DNA from: Legionella yabuuchiae
GTDB taxonomy: Bacteria; Pseudomonadota; Gammaproteobacteria; Legionellales; Legionellaceae
DNA: 64,000 nt
NCBI RefSeq assembly: GCF_900640115.1
Contig: NZ_CAAAIW010000002.1
Coordinates: forward strand, 100,815-164,814
Direction: 5' to 3'
Below are positions 8,729-18,257 of this stretch, piece by piece (position 1 is the first letter of the stretch; each line of letters begins with the position of its first letter). A program made the position numbers and the translations under genes. The notes under the pieces were generated by a model. The model saw only the letters and a list, made by a program, of their open reading frames with translations. It had not been told where the DNA came from and did no database searches.

Positions 8729-10693
8729 TTATTCACCAGACTCTTTGTTGCTCTGAGTTTTTTTTTTTGTACTATCGGCTTTAAGAGGAACTACGCGACC
8801 GCCGGGCTTATTGGACTGTGTATGCTGTTGTCCAGCATTGCCTTTGTTGCGGTGCCCACCGCTTGGCTGGCTTCGCTTTGAGCCTTGGGCTTGGCCGTTT
8901 TGTCGTCTTCGTCGCTGTTGTTGCCCGCCTTGGGTGCGTCTCTGAGGAGCAGGACGGGGGCTAGCAGCGGTATTATTGCGCTGATGAGGGTAAGATTTTT
9001 GCTCTGATGGCTCGGCAATCATTTCATCAGCATTAGAAAATAAGTAATTCCAGAGACGTTGTAAGATGCTAGACTCTTTCTGCTTAGATGGGTTTAGTCC
9101 TGTGTAAGGCTTAACCACGGGCTCAACTAGACTTTGGGTTGACTCATCCGCTCGGATTATTTCAACTTCTGGTTTTTGAATCAGGGAGTAGCTAGGTTTT
9201 CTATGTTTACCAACATTATCTTCTTTCAATCGATTAATACTGTATTGGGGTGATTGAAGGTGCAGGTTTGAGATAAGGACAACATTAACGCCATGTCGCT
9301 TTTCAATATTAAGAATAAAATCACGTTTTTCATTAATTAAATAGGTTGCCATATCAGGAGGCAGTTGCACTTGAATTTCAGCCGTTTTTTCTTTTAAGGC
9401 TTCTTCTTCAATTAATCGAATAATCGATAACCCGTGCGATTGAATGTTGCGAACTGTTCCACGACCTTCACAGCGTGGGCAAATTTCTTGTGCGGTTTCG
9501 CCAAGGGATAAACGTAAGCGTTGACGAGACATTTCTAAAAGACCAAAGCGGGAAATGCGCCCCACTTGAATACGGGCTCGGTCAGCTTTTAGTGCTTCTT
9601 GCAGTCGTTTTTCAACTTCACGCTGATGCTTTGAAGAGCTCATGTCGATAAAATCGATGACTACAAGCCCCCCAAGATCTCTTAAACGAAGCTGACGAGC
9701 GATTTCATCGGCTGCTTCAAGATTTGTGTTTAAAGCGGTTGTTTCAATATCCGATCCGCTCGTCGCTTTAGCTGAGTTAATATCAATAGATACTAGAGCT
9801 TCGGTTCGATCAATAACTAAAGCGCCCCCAGAAGGCAATAGCACTTCACGCTGATAAGCGGTTTCAATTTGACTTTCGATTTGATAGAAATTGAATAAAG
9901 GGATAGTGCTTTTATAGAGCTTAAGGTTATGAATAAAATCGGGTTTGACTTGTTCGATGTATTGTTTTGCCTTAACAAACGATATTTGATCATCAATAAT
10001 AATTTCACTAATGGACTTGCGTAAGTTATCGCGGATGGATCGAATGATGACATCGCCTTCCTGATGAATCAGACAAGGAGCCAGTTGTGTTTGATAAGCA
10101 TATTGTATGGCTTGCCATTGATTTCTCAACATATCTAGATCAGCTTGAAGTTCTTCATGACATTTGCCAACACCAGCAGTGCGAATAATAACGCCCATAC
10201 TCTCATCAATGTCTAATGCATTTAATGTTTCTTTGAGTTCGTTGCGATCATCGCCTTCAATCCGGCGTGAAATTCCCCCTGAGCGCGGGCTATTGGGCAT
10301 AAGCACCAAATAGCAGCCGGCTAGCGTGATATAGGTGGTTAAAGCAGCACCTTTATTACCACGTTCTTCTTTATCCACCTGAATGAGTAATTCTTGGCCT
10401 TCACGAATGAGGGAAGTAATCGGTGGACGTTCGTCACCAAATTGATCGGGATGTTTTGAAAGGTATTCAGGAGCGATTTCTTTCAACGGCAGGAATCCCT
10501 GTCTTTTTGACCCGTATTCCACAAATACGGCATCAAGACTTGGTTCGCGTCGGGTGACAACAGCTTTATAGATGTTTCCTTTTTTCTTCGCTTCAGAAGG
10601 ACATTCAATATCTAAATCAAATAATACATTGTCTTTAACCAGAGCAACGCGCACTTCTTCCGACTGCGTTGCATTAATTAACATTTTTTCCAT
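8729..10693 (-). CDS. rne: Ribonuclease E
   Basis: 654 residues from the ATG at 10693, which gives the standard N-terminus [18 protein letters not shown]; an in-frame ATG 12 bases upstream (10705) is less likely. The catalytic half is complete: S1 domain near residues 35-120, DNase I-like region with VVIDFIDM, and the zinc-link CPRCEGRGT around residue 400. The C-terminal scaffold is short (about 150 residues), basic and Q/R/G-rich, so the degradosome platform is reduced compared with the 1061-residue E. coli protein. Endonuclease for mRNA decay and rRNA/tRNA maturation. Confidence 0.95.
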   Translation of the reverse strand: MEKMLINATQSEEVRVALVKDNVLFDLDIECPSEAKKKGNIYKAVVTRREPSLDAVFVEYGSKRQGFLPLKEIAPEYLSKHPDQFGDERPPITSLIREGQELLIQVDKEERGNKGAALTTYITLAGCYLVLMPNSPRSGGISRRIEGDDRNELKETLNALDIDESMGVIIRTAGVGKCHEELQADLDMLRNQWQAIQYAYQTQLAPCLIHQEGDVIIRSIRDNLRKSISEIIIDDQISFVKAKQYIEQVKPDFIHNLKLYKSTIPLFNFYQIESQIETAYQREVLLPSGGALVIDRTEALVSIDINSAKATSGSDIETTALNTNLEAADEIARQLRLRDLGGLVVIDFIDMSSSKHQREVEKRLQEALKADRARIQVGRISRFGLLEMSRQRLRLSLGETAQEICPRCEGRGTVRNIQSHGLSIIRLIEEEALKEKTAEIQVQLPPDMATYLINEKRDFILNIEKRHGVNVVLISNLHLQSPQYSINRLKEDNVGKHRKPSYSLIQKPEVEIIRADESTQSLVEPVVKPYTGLNPSKQKESSILQRLWNYLFSNADEMIAEPSEQKSYPHQRNNTAASPRPAPQRRTQGGQQQRRRRQNGQAQGSKRSQPSGGHRNKGNAGQQHTQSNKPGGRVVPLKADSTKKKTQSNKESGE

Positions 10694-11497
10694 CTCTAAC
10701 CCCATAATAGGGCGCCAGACCAGAAGTAATGATATTGAAAGGGATTCTCTTGTTAGTACTTACCACTGCAGAATATTTGCAACCTAGATCGGTTTAATGA
10801 TCAGGGCAAAGTGGCTGCTGGTAAAGCAACTCGGTCAGAGAATTTATTTTTAAGCGTTGCCCAAAACCTTGAGAGGCTGACTGCAGATTCACTGGAGCAG
10901 TTCGGAAACAGTTTTGCTTCATGTTCGATAGGTTTACTTGATGTTGTAGCCTTATTGCTACAATGAGCCATGAAATAAAAGCTGTTTCGACTGGTCTTGA
11001 TGAATAGGTGTGCAAGATTCAACATCTTGTCTTCCAACCGCTTAATCGCTGAAAAAAAGGGTATCTTTTCTAAAAAAGCGCTGGGTTTCGTTAATGTTAG
11101 CGGTCTATTTACCGCAAATTGAGGCTGTTTTAGCGATGTTCCATTTTTTCGCATAATTAAACAACTTGCAGACAGACTCTGTTGAACAGACCGCGCGCAT
11201 GCAGCCTTTTTGTAGTAAGGTCTGCTGCTCGTTTGATAGCATAGATTCCATGCGCGGGTATCTGTTGAGTATGTATTCAATTTGACTCTGGTAATGGGCG
11301 GCTTCCTTTTATCAATACTTAAGGAAAGCGCATTTTAATGTATAATGGCTGGTTTTTTAGCCAGCCGCTAAACTAAATAATCGTTTATGCGTTATAATTC
11401 TGTCGCAGATTAATTTTTAATCTGCTCAATAGGGCCAATAGACCCTATATATAATAATAACAAAAAAATCACATACAGCAAACAGGTTTATTATTAA
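10694..11497. other. Long divergent intergenic region, rne leader and rluC promoter
   Basis: About 800 bases lie between the rne and rluC starts. rne genes of enteric bacteria have long, autoregulatory leaders, and part of this region probably is one; that is inference. A hairpin GGCTGG/CCAGCC lies at 11347-11367 and A/T-rich promoter-like sequence follows to 11490. The open frames on the minus strand at 10794-11280 have no family features and poor codon pattern, so I do not call genes. Confidence 0.5.
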
Positions 11498-12442
11498 ATG
11501 AGTGGTGTTCACTACAAAGAAATCAGCGTCGAGGAAAATGGTCAGCGACTAGATAATTATTTATTCCGCATTCTTAAAGGCGTTCCTAAAAGTCATATTT
11601 ACCGCTTAATCCGTAATGGCGAAGTTCGAATCAATAAAAAGCGGGCAAAACCAGCTTCAAGACTGGAAACAGGTGATTTAGTCCGAGTTCCGCCAGTGAG
11701 AGTGACAGTACCTCAGGAAGTGCAGGTCGGGCAAAAATTAAATCAAACATTGATGAACAGCATTATTTACGAAGATAAGGCGTTGTTAGTGATTAATAAA
11801 CCAGCAGGTCTTGCAGTCCACGGCGGAAGCGGCGTCAGTTTTGGAGTGATTGAAGCCTTAAGGGCTTCCCGTCCAGATTTGGCTTATATTGAACTTGCAC
11901 ATCGTCTGGATAAAGAAACATCCGGTTGTTTGGTGTTAGCAAAAAAGCGAAGCGTACTACGTGAAATTCAGGCGGCACTGGCTGCGCGTGAGGTCAAAAA
12001 AACGTATTGGGCTTTGTTAAATAAATCCTGGACAGGGAAAAAAAACATTTTGGTTGATCAACCCCTGGAAAAAAATTTATTGAAATCTGGCGAACGAATG
12101 GTTGTCATTAAAGAGGCGGGCAAGTCCTCCCAAACCCAGTTCAAACTGCTCGAAAATTTTAATGAGGGGTGTTTGGTTGAAGCTTATCCCAAGACTGGCC
12201 GAACGCATCAAATCCGCGTTCATAGCGCTTATCTTGGCCATCCTATAGCCGGTGATAATAAGTATGGCGGCCAGCCTCCTTTGGATACAGTGACAAAACG
12301 AACTTCACGATTGTATTTACATGCACGGTCAATTCAATTTAATCTGAAAGACAAAGAACATGTTTTTGAAGCAGAATTAGACGAGCGATTCAAAGAGACA
12401 TTGACTACATTACGATTAAGGAGCACCCCGTCTTATGAATAG
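11498..12442 (+). CDS. rluC: 23S rRNA pseudouridine synthase RluC
   Basis: 314 residues. An S4 RNA-binding domain covers about 13-75 (RLDNYLFRILKGVPKSHIYR). The catalytic motif HRLDKETSGCLVLAKK holds the active-site aspartate, and GRTHQIRVH is the second conserved motif. RluC modifies U955, U2504 and U2580 of 23S rRNA; neighbours fit, since rne and rluC are divergent in E. coli too. The last bases overlap the start of the next gene by eight, so the two are co-translated. Confidence 0.94.
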   Translation: MSGVHYKEISVEENGQRLDNYLFRILKGVPKSHIYRLIRNGEVRINKKRAKPASRLETGDLVRVPPVRVTVPQEVQVGQKLNQTLMNSIIYEDKALLVINKPAGLAVHGGSGVSFGVIEALRASRPDLAYIELAHRLDKETSGCLVLAKKRSVLREIQAALAAREVKKTYWALLNKSWTGKKNILVDQPLEKNLLKSGERMVVIKEAGKSSQTQFKLLENFNEGCLVEAYPKTGRTHQIRVHSAYLGHPIAGDNKYGGQPPLDTVTKRTSRLYLHARSIQFNLKDKEHVFEAELDERFKETLTTLRLRSTPSYE

Positions 12443-13100
12443 CACCTATCGTTTGGTTGTGTTCGATTGGGAAGGGACCCTAGGCGACACACTCGGCAAA
12501 GTGCTGAATGTTTTAAACAAAGAAGCAAAACGGATGAACTTAGGGGAAGTTAATGAGCGTGAGGCCCGTAAATACCTAATGCATGGTTTGGTCATCGCCA
12601 TTAAAAAAATTTTCCCAGAGATCTCACCGGTTCAATCCGAGCAGCTGTTTGAAACGATCCGTGAATCGTTGGCTATGCGTTCTATGGACGTGTATTTACT
12701 CCCAGGAGCACAGGATATTCTCAACACAATGCATAATGCAGGACTCGATCTAGCCATTGCTACCAATCGCGGACAACAATCCATGCACCGTGATTTGCAA
12801 GCGAGTGGACTTGAACACTACTTTACGATCACCCGTTCCGCAGGCCAGGTTCCCGCTAAGCCTTGTCCGCAGATGTTAGAAGAGATTATGGACGTTTGTG
12901 GCGCAACTGCTGCAGAGACGTTGATGATAGGAGACTCTGTCAGTGACATTGAAATGGCGAAATCCTTAAACGTCCGCGCACTGGGGGTTAATTTTTATAA
13001 TCAGCCAGACGTTGCTGAAGCATTGTTAATCGCTGGCGCAGAGAAAGTATTTGACGATTATAAGCAATTGGCTGAATACTTGCAGCTTAAGATGGAATAG
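12435..13100 (+). CDS. HAD-superfamily phosphatase (Gph-like)
   Basis: 221 residues. Motif I reads VVFDWEGTLGD with nucleophile D11. The second acid of the DxD motif, at position 13, is Glu instead of the usual Asp. Motif II is in the IATNRG strand, and motif III/IV in GDSVSDIEMA. The layout matches class IA HAD phosphatases, close to phosphoglycolate phosphatases. A HAD gene next to rluC also occurs in Pseudomonas. It overlaps rluC by eight bases. Substrate unknown. Confidence 0.88.
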   Translation: MNSTYRLVVFDWEGTLGDTLGKVLNVLNKEAKRMNLGEVNEREARKYLMHGLVIAIKKIFPEISPVQSEQLFETIRESLAMRSMDVYLLPGAQDILNTMHNAGLDLAIATNRGQQSMHRDLQASGLEHYFTITRSAGQVPAKPCPQMLEEIMDVCGATAAETLMIGDSVSDIEMAKSLNVRALGVNFYNQPDVAEALLIAGAEKVFDDYKQLAEYLQLKME

Positions 13101-13118
13101 ATAAAACAGAGGTCGTTT

Positions 13119-13682
13119 GTGAGTCACATAACCAGTTTGCCAAATATATTAACTCTGATGCGTATTATGCTCATCCCAGTGTTTATCGTTGTCTTTTATT
13201 TGCCATTTGATTGGGCCCATGCATTAGCCGCTGTAATTTTTGCCTTAGCAAGCGTGACTGACTGGTTAGATGGATATTTGGCGCGAAAACTTGAGCAAAT
13301 GTCTCCGTTTGGAGCGTTTCTTGATCCCGTTGCGGATAAGCTTCTTGTTGCAACTAGTCTGCTCTTGTTGGTTGGGGCGAAAGATTTAAACTACATTACT
13401 TTACCGGCTATTATTATTGTCGGCCGCGAAATCGTTATTTCCGCACTTCGAGAATGGATGGCTGAAGTCGGTAGTCGCGCCAGTGTTGCAGTGAGCTATA
13501 TTGGAAAAGTAAAAACGGTCATGCAAATGATAGCACTTGTATTGCTATTAGCCCTCCACCCAAATACATCCTGGTGGGGCATGATCGGATTTATTTTGTT
13601 ATATTTGTCAGCAATATTAACGATTTGGTCAATGACCGTTTACCTAATGATCGCTTGGCCATCATTAACTAAAAAAAATTGA
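13119..13682 (+). CDS. pgsA: CDP-diacylglycerol-glycerol-3-phosphate 3-phosphatidyltransferase
   Basis: 187 residues with several membrane helices. The CDP-alcohol phosphotransferase motif is complete from residue 50: DG, then AR, then G, and two Asp in FLDPVADK. It makes phosphatidylglycerophosphate, the precursor of phosphatidylglycerol and cardiolipin. The start is a GTG at 13119 with AGAGG seven bases ahead (13108-13112). Followed directly by the tRNA cluster, which has its own promoter. Confidence 0.94.
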   Translation: MSHITSLPNILTLMRIMLIPVFIVVFYLPFDWAHALAAVIFALASVTDWLDGYLARKLEQMSPFGAFLDPVADKLLVATSLLLLVGAKDLNYITLPAIIIVGREIVISALREWMAEVGSRASVAVSYIGKVKTVMQMIALVLLLALHPNTSWWGMIGFILLYLSAILTIWSMTVYLMIAWPSLTKKN

Positions 13683-13691
13683 ATTTCTTTA

Positions 13692-13719
13692 TTGACAGGG
13701 TAGCATTTTTCGGTAAAAT
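13692..13719 (+). promoter_or_regulatory. Sigma-70-type promoter for tRNA-Gly
   Basis: TTGACA at 13692-13697 and TAAAAT at 13714-13719 are separated by 16 bases. The -35 is a perfect match. The tRNA begins 17 bases after the -10 box. Confidence 0.75.
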
Positions 13720-13735
13720 TGCCTCCCGTAGATGC

Positions 13736-13810
13736 GCGGGAATAGCTCAGTGGTAGAGCACAACCTTGCCAAGGTTGGGGTCGCGAGTTCGAATCTCGTT
13801 TCCCGCTCCA
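13736..13810 (+). tRNA. tRNA-Gly (GCC)
   Basis: 75 bases including encoded CCA. The acceptor arms GCGGGAA and TTCCCGC pair fully. The anticodon loop is TTGCCAA in a CAACC/GGTTG stem, giving anticodon GCC. The T-arm has GTTCGAATC. Confidence 0.98.
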
Positions 13811-13814
13811 ATCA

Positions 13815-13842
13815 AAGCGACAAGAAGGGTCGCTTTTTTTTT
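13815..13842 (+). terminator. Rho-independent terminator after tRNA-Gly
   Basis: AAGCGAC and GTCGCTT arms (13815-13821 / 13829-13835) close a seven-base loop and are followed by a run of T. The downstream tRNAs may be reached by read-through or have their own weak promoter. Confidence 0.75.
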
Positions 13843-13858
13843 AACCCGTTATTAAACT

Positions 13859-13932
13859 GGCTGTGTGGCAGAGTGGTTATGCAGCGGCCTGCAAAGCCGT
13901 GTACGCCGGTTCGATTCCGGCCTCAGCCTCCA
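13859..13932 (+). tRNA. tRNA-Cys (GCA)
   Basis: 74 bases with encoded CCA. The anticodon loop CTGCAAA lies in a GCGGC/GCCGT stem, giving GCA. The acceptor strands are GGCTGTG and CTCAGCC, which leave a T-T mismatch at pair 6-67; the other six pairs form. T-arm GCCGG/CCGGC is intact. Confidence 0.96.
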
Positions 13933-13939
13933 AAACAAT

Positions 13940-14028
13940 GCCCAGGTGGCGAAACAGGTAGACGCAAGGGACTTAAAATCCCTCGGGAGTTAAATCCCGT
14001 GCCGGTTCGACTCCGGCCCTGGGCACCA
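13940..14028 (+). tRNA. tRNA-Leu (TAA)
   Basis: 89 bases with a long variable arm, as expected for a class II tRNA. Acceptor GCCCAGG / CCTGGGC, anticodon loop CTTAAAA giving TAA, encoded CCA at 14026-14028. Confidence 0.97.
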
Positions 14029-14335
14029 TATTTTCCATACACCTTACTTCCAGCTTTACTCTGTGCTCCTCATTTATTGATGTAAACCCCGGTGCTCGAG
14101 TTCGCAGCACCTCGGTGTGAGAAAAATCTGGCACCCAGGAACCTGGGCGCGATACTTTCCTGCACATCTTCGCTCCAGCTTCACTAATCGAGGACAATGA
14201 TCAACGGCAATTCATACTAAGATAGTGGGGTAGCGCTGTATTTTTACTCCCTACAATTTTTCTCTCATACGCTAGCGAGTCGAATTGATCTATGCTTTAA
14301 TAGCCGCATCTTTTTTAAGTGGTAGAGGGGTTGCT
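14029..14335. other. Intergenic, contains a diverged direct duplication
   Basis: No gene recognised. Two similar blocks (TTTCCATACACCTTACTTCC near 14034 and TTTCCTGCACATCTTCGCTCC near 14155, each followed by AGCTT and ACT) look like an old duplication. Bases 14088-14117 contain short inverted repeats around GGTGC/GCACC. The promoter of fdxA must lie at the 3' end. Confidence 0.4.
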
Positions 14336-14671
14336 ATGACGTTTGTGGTGACTGAGCAATGCATTAAATGCAAATACACCGATTGTGTCGAAGTGTGTCC
14401 AGTTGATTGTTTTTATGAAGGGCCTAATTTTCTGGTGATTCACCCTGATGAGTGCATTGATTGTGCCCTATGTGAGCCAGAGTGTCCTGTGGAGGCGATT
14501 GTTTCTGAAGACGATCTTTCTGATTCACAACAAAAATTTCTAGCGCTTAATGCAGAGCTTGCACAACAATGGCCAAATATTACGGCCAAAAAAGAAGCGC
14601 CAGAGGATGCGGGGCAATGGGAAGGCGTTGAGGATAAATTAAAATACTTACAAAAAGAGTGGAAGAAATAG
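14336..14671 (+). CDS. fdxA: Seven-iron ferredoxin FdxA
   Basis: 111 residues from ATG 14336, which has GAGGGG at 14325-14330; an open frame reaches back to 14285 but lacks family support. Cysteines [14 protein letters not shown] and [12 protein letters not shown] match the [3Fe-4S]/[4Fe-4S] ferredoxins of the FdxA group, as does the helical C-terminal extension. It carries electrons in the cytoplasm; partner unknown. Its 3' end overlaps the GTG start of the helicase gene by 13 bases. Confidence 0.93.
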   Translation: MTFVVTEQCIKCKYTDCVEVCPVDCFYEGPNFLVIHPDECIDCALCEPECPVEAIVSEDDLSDSQQKFLALNAELAQQWPNITAKKEAPEDAGQWEGVEDKLKYLQKEWKK

Positions 14672-16605
14672 AAGATCTCACGGACGATCTGGTTCAACTT
14701 TGTGAGCGGGCACTGGCTGAAAAGGGTCGTCTTTATACGGCTATACCAGGATTTGTCGCTCGCCCGCAGCAAAGTGATTTGGCTATAGCGATTGCAGAAG
14801 CGATTGTGTCTAACGGCATTTTAGTGGCCGAAGCAGGAACCGGGACAGGAAAAACCTTTGCCTATCTCATTCCTTGTCTTTTAAGCGGTAAAAAAACACT
14901 GATTTCTACTGCGACCAAAACATTACAAGATCAATTGTTTCAAAAAGACTTGCCCATGCTTGTTCGAGCGCTTGGCTTATCGGCGCGTGTGCAAAATCTC
15001 AAAGGGCGTGCTAATTACATTTGCCGTTATCGCACAGAACTGTATGCAGAGGAAGGCCAGTTTGCTAGTCAACAAAGCGTGGCAGACATCTTACTCATTC
15101 GAGAACGGATGAGTCAATTGTCAGAAGGGATCCGAAGCGAACTGCCAGAAATTAAAGAAGATTCTTCAGTATGGCCTTTTGTAACCTCGACCAGCGATAA
15201 TTGTTTAGGCAGTGAATGCCCTGCGTATCAAACATGTTATCTCGTAAAAGCAAGAAAAAAAGCACTAGAAGCTGATTTGGTGGTCATTAATCACCATTTG
15301 TTTTTTGCGGATTCACGGCTTAAAGAAGAAGGATTTGGCGAATTACTGCCGGGAGTTGATGTGGTCATTTTTGATGAAGCACATCAGTTGTCTGAGATCG
15401 CTTCAAATTTTTATGGTGAACGCTTAGGAACCCGCCAGATTCAAGAGTTAATGAAGGATGTGATAAAGGAATGGCCAATTCTTGATTTAGCAAATCAGCC
15501 TTTAAAACGATTGAGTCTCCAACTCGATAAAATCATCGATGAATTATTAATGTCTCTTCCAGGACAAGAAGAACGTATTCCATGGGAAAAAGCTCTGCAA
15601 AAGTCAGAGTTTAAAACTGGCCTTCTACAACTTCAACAACTCATGAACGATTGGCTAGCTTGCTTCTCGGGTATAGAACAAGCCGATGAGCCTGGACTCA
15701 TGCGTTGTAAAGAACGTTTAATGGAACTTAGCCAGCGTTTAGTTTCTCTTGAACGCCCTAAACGCACGGATATTCGTTGGATTGAGCGTTTTAAACAGGC
15801 ATTGGTATTTAATGCAACCCCGTATGATATTGCAGAGTCATTTTCTTCCTTATTAAAACGACAATCCAGCAGTTGGGTTTTTACTTCAGCCACGCTAACT
15901 ATGGCGTCCTCGTTTGATTGTTTTACTAGGCCGTTAGGATTACAAGATACAAACACCTTACAACTACCCAGTCCTTTTAATTTTCCAGAACAAGCGTTAC
16001 TTTACTTACCTCGTGGGTTACCTGATCCCAAAGATCACCGCTATTATGAGCGGTTACTTGAAAAAGCCTTAAAGGTGATTAACGCCTGTAAGGGCCGCTG
16101 TTTTTTCTTATTTACTAGCCATAAAGCATTAAATGAAGTAGCTCGCCGTTTAAAGCCTTTGTTAACTTACCCTTTATTAATTCAAGGGGAAGAAGCTAAG
16201 CCGATTCTTTTGGCACGATTTCGCGAGTTGGGCAATGCGGTTTTGTTAGGCACGGCTACTTTTTGGGAAGGGGTGGATGTAAAAGGGGAGGCCTTATCAT
16301 GCGTGATCATTGATAAATTACCCTTTGCCAGCCCCACAGATCCAATAATGCGTGGTAAAATGGCGTACTTAAAAGCCCAAGGCTTATCGGCGTTTGATGA
16401 GTTATCATTACCCAGTGCCATTTTGGCCTTAAAACAGGGGGTGGGGCGACTCATTCGCGATAGCGCTGATCGCGGTGTATTAATGATCGCAGATCCTCGG
16501 TTAACTGGACGAGACTATGGACGTAAAATTTTTGCGAGTTTACCAAACATGCAAAAAACACGAGAGGAAACCAAAGTCATTGAGTTCACTGAAACCCTGG
16601 GTTGA
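14659..16605 (+). CDS. yoaA: Fe-S helicase YoaA (XPD/DinG family)
   Basis: 648 residues from GTG 14659. Walker A is AGTGTGKTF (K65) and the DEAH box is FDEAH. Four cysteines C122, C182, C187 and C193 match the XPD-type [4Fe-4S] cluster. The C-terminal motif VI stretch is QGVGRLIR. E. coli YoaA is a 5'-3' DNA helicase that works with the clamp-loader subunit HolC in repair of stalled forks. In E. coli tsaB lies directly downstream, as here. DinG is the alternative, but size and context favour YoaA. Confidence 0.92.
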   Translation: MEEIEDLTDDLVQLCERALAEKGRLYTAIPGFVARPQQSDLAIAIAEAIVSNGILVAEAGTGTGKTFAYLIPCLLSGKKTLISTATKTLQDQLFQKDLPMLVRALGLSARVQNLKGRANYICRYRTELYAEEGQFASQQSVADILLIRERMSQLSEGIRSELPEIKEDSSVWPFVTSTSDNCLGSECPAYQTCYLVKARKKALEADLVVINHHLFFADSRLKEEGFGELLPGVDVVIFDEAHQLSEIASNFYGERLGTRQIQELMKDVIKEWPILDLANQPLKRLSLQLDKIIDELLMSLPGQEERIPWEKALQKSEFKTGLLQLQQLMNDWLACFSGIEQADEPGLMRCKERLMELSQRLVSLERPKRTDIRWIERFKQALVFNATPYDIAESFSSLLKRQSSSWVFTSATLTMASSFDCFTRPLGLQDTNTLQLPSPFNFPEQALLYLPRGLPDPKDHRYYERLLEKALKVINACKGRCFFLFTSHKALNEVARRLKPLLTYPLLIQGEEAKPILLARFRELGNAVLLGTATFWEGVDVKGEALSCVIIDKLPFASPTDPIMRGKMAYLKAQGLSAFDELSLPSAILALKQGVGRLIRDSADRGVLMIADPRLTGRDYGRKIFASLPNMQKTREETKVIEFTETLG

Positions 16606-16653
16606 TCGTTGAATGCAGCTCAAGATCAAAACTCCATTAAAATTAAGAATCGC

Positions 16654-17328
16654 ATGAATTTATTAGCAATCGATACTTCGACTGAAAAAGCAACCGTTGC
16701 CGTTTCTGCTTACGGCCAAATTTATCATAAAGAGCAGGATGCGCATCGTCTGCACGCTCAATTATTATTACCCATGATTGACGAAATGATGAAGGATGCA
16801 GGCATCGCGTTTAATCAGTTGGATGGTATTATCTTTGGCCGTGGACCCGGGAGTTTCACCGGGTTGCGCATCGCGTGCAGCGTAGCAAAAGCGTTGGCCT
16901 ATGCTCAAAATTTACCCCTATATCCGGTGAGCACGCTCGCAGCCATTGCGTTTGAAGCGTCACAAATCCCAGCCGCACAATTTCCAACCACTCCTATTCT
17001 CGCGGTCATAGATGCCCGCATGAATCAATTGTACTGGGGGGAGTTCAACGATCCATTTTATGAAGCCCAGGAGCAGGTGTCGAACGCTCATCACATTCGG
17101 TTAAGCAAAGAACAGCCTACACTCTTAGCAGGCGTCGGCTTTAATACCTATTGGGATGAACTTCCGGATAACGTGCGCTGCCTTATCCAAGATAAGGTCT
17201 TGGTATACCCTAATGCGATCGCAATGATAAATCTGGTACAATCTGGTCTTGTTAAAGCAGCCAGTGCTGAAGAGGCGTTGCCTGTGTATATTCGAAACCA
17301 AGTCACTCATGGAGAACCACGTGGATAA
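16654..17328 (+). CDS. tsaB: tRNA t6A biosynthesis protein TsaB
   Basis: 224 residues from the ATG at 16654, giving the standard start [17 protein letters not shown]; a TTG-started frame from 16609 adds 15 residues with no family match. The [13 protein letters not shown] motif is typical. TsaB scaffolds TsaD in making N6-threonylcarbamoyl adenosine at position 37 of ANN-decoding tRNAs. No strong ribosome binding site is seen, which fits coupling to yoaA upstream. Confidence 0.95.
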   Translation: MNLLAIDTSTEKATVAVSAYGQIYHKEQDAHRLHAQLLLPMIDEMMKDAGIAFNQLDGIIFGRGPGSFTGLRIACSVAKALAYAQNLPLYPVSTLAAIAFEASQIPAAQFPTTPILAVIDARMNQLYWGEFNDPFYEAQEQVSNAHHIRLSKEQPTLLAGVGFNTYWDELPDNVRCLIQDKVLVYPNAIAMINLVQSGLVKAASAEEALPVYIRNQVTHGEPRG

Positions 17329-17500
17329 AAAATTACTGGAAATTCTCGTTTGCCCGGTTTGCAAAGGCAAGTTGTTGTTAAAAAACGAAGAATTGATCTG
17401 TCGTTTTGACCGCTTATCGTATCCCATTCGTGATGGAATTCCTGTGATGCTTGAACACGAAGCGAGACTCTTAACGCTTGAGGAAAAAGACGAATTATGA
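17321..17500 (+). CDS. ycaR: Trm112-family zinc-ribbon-like protein (YcaR)
   Basis: 59 residues from GTG 17321, preceded by GGAG at 17311-17314; this start gives [16 protein letters not shown], matching YcaR. CPVC is one metal-site half; the second CxxC of eukaryotic Trm112 is reduced to a single Cys, as is usual in bacterial YcaR. The domain ends in [11 protein letters not shown]. It overlaps tsaB by eight bases and kdsB by four (ATGA), and ycaR-kdsB is conserved in E. coli. Function is not established. Confidence 0.9.
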   Translation: MDKKLLEILVCPVCKGKLLLKNEELICRFDRLSYPIRDGIPVMLEHEARLLTLEEKDEL

Positions 17501-18237
17501 GCCTTGATTTTCATGCCATTATTCCTGCGCGTCATCAGTCCTCTAGGTTACCTGGCAAACTCATGATGGAGTTAAATGGCCTTACGGTTCTTGAGCGGGT
17601 ATATCGACAAGTCTTAAAAGCTAATCCCAAGAGCCTCACAATAGCCACTGATCATGAAGCTCTTTTTTCGTTGGCTAAGTCTTTTAATGCAGCGGTTGAG
17701 ATGACAAAACCCACGCATCAGTCTGGTACCGATCGCATTGCCGAAGTGGTTGCTAAAAGCGAGTTTCAACCGGATGACATCATTGTAAATGTGCAAGGAG
17801 ATGAGCCTTTTATAGCACCGGAACTGATTACCCAAGTCGCAGAAACCTTGGCGACATCGGATGCGCCTATGGCGACATTATGCTGGCCAATTGAAGATAA
17901 TACTTCTCGCGATAACCCCAATGTGGTAAAAGTGGTTCGTGATCAGCACTTCAATGCATTGTATTTTTCAAGAAGCCCCATTCCTGCCAATCGGGATAAT
18001 CCTACTGATCTGTCCTTGCATTATCGCCATATCGGCTTATACGCTTACCGCGCCTCATTTTTATTAGAGCTTGTCCAACATCCCGTTTGCCCCCTAGAAT
18101 CAGCCGAAGCGTTAGAACAATTACGCGCCCTATGGTTAGGCTACCCCATCAAAGTCGCAACGGCTTGCACCAAGCCCCTGCAAGACATCAATACCCAAGA
18201 AGATTTAGACCTCGCTAAGCAATTAGTTACCCAATAA
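17497..18237 (+). CDS. kdsB: CMP-KDO synthetase (3-deoxy-manno-octulosonate cytidylyltransferase)
   Basis: 246 residues. N-terminal nucleotide-binding motif [16 protein letters not shown], then NVQGDEPFI with the metal-binding aspartate, and YFSRSPIP. It activates KDO with CTP for the inner core of lipopolysaccharide. The ATG overlaps the stop of ycaR (ATGA). Confidence 0.96.
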   Translation: MSLDFHAIIPARHQSSRLPGKLMMELNGLTVLERVYRQVLKANPKSLTIATDHEALFSLAKSFNAAVEMTKPTHQSGTDRIAEVVAKSEFQPDDIIVNVQGDEPFIAPELITQVAETLATSDAPMATLCWPIEDNTSRDNPNVVKVVRDQHFNALYFSRSPIPANRDNPTDLSLHYRHIGLYAYRASFLLELVQHPVCPLESAEALEQLRALWLGYPIKVATACTKPLQDINTQEDLDLAKQLVTQ

Positions 18238-18257
18238 TTGAACCGTGTTTCTGTTTT

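Noticed and set aside
10794..11280. Minus-strand open frames upstream of rne
   Set aside because: No family features, overlapping frames, located in what is probably the rne leader.
13732..14085. Open frame over the three tRNA genes, with GGETGRRKGLKIPRE-type peptide
   Set aside because: It is a translation of tRNA-Gly, tRNA-Cys and tRNA-Leu; the same peptide is a known annotation artefact.
13973..14197. Minus-strand frame with VPRAGVEPARDL
   Set aside because: Antisense of tRNA-Leu, a common false protein.
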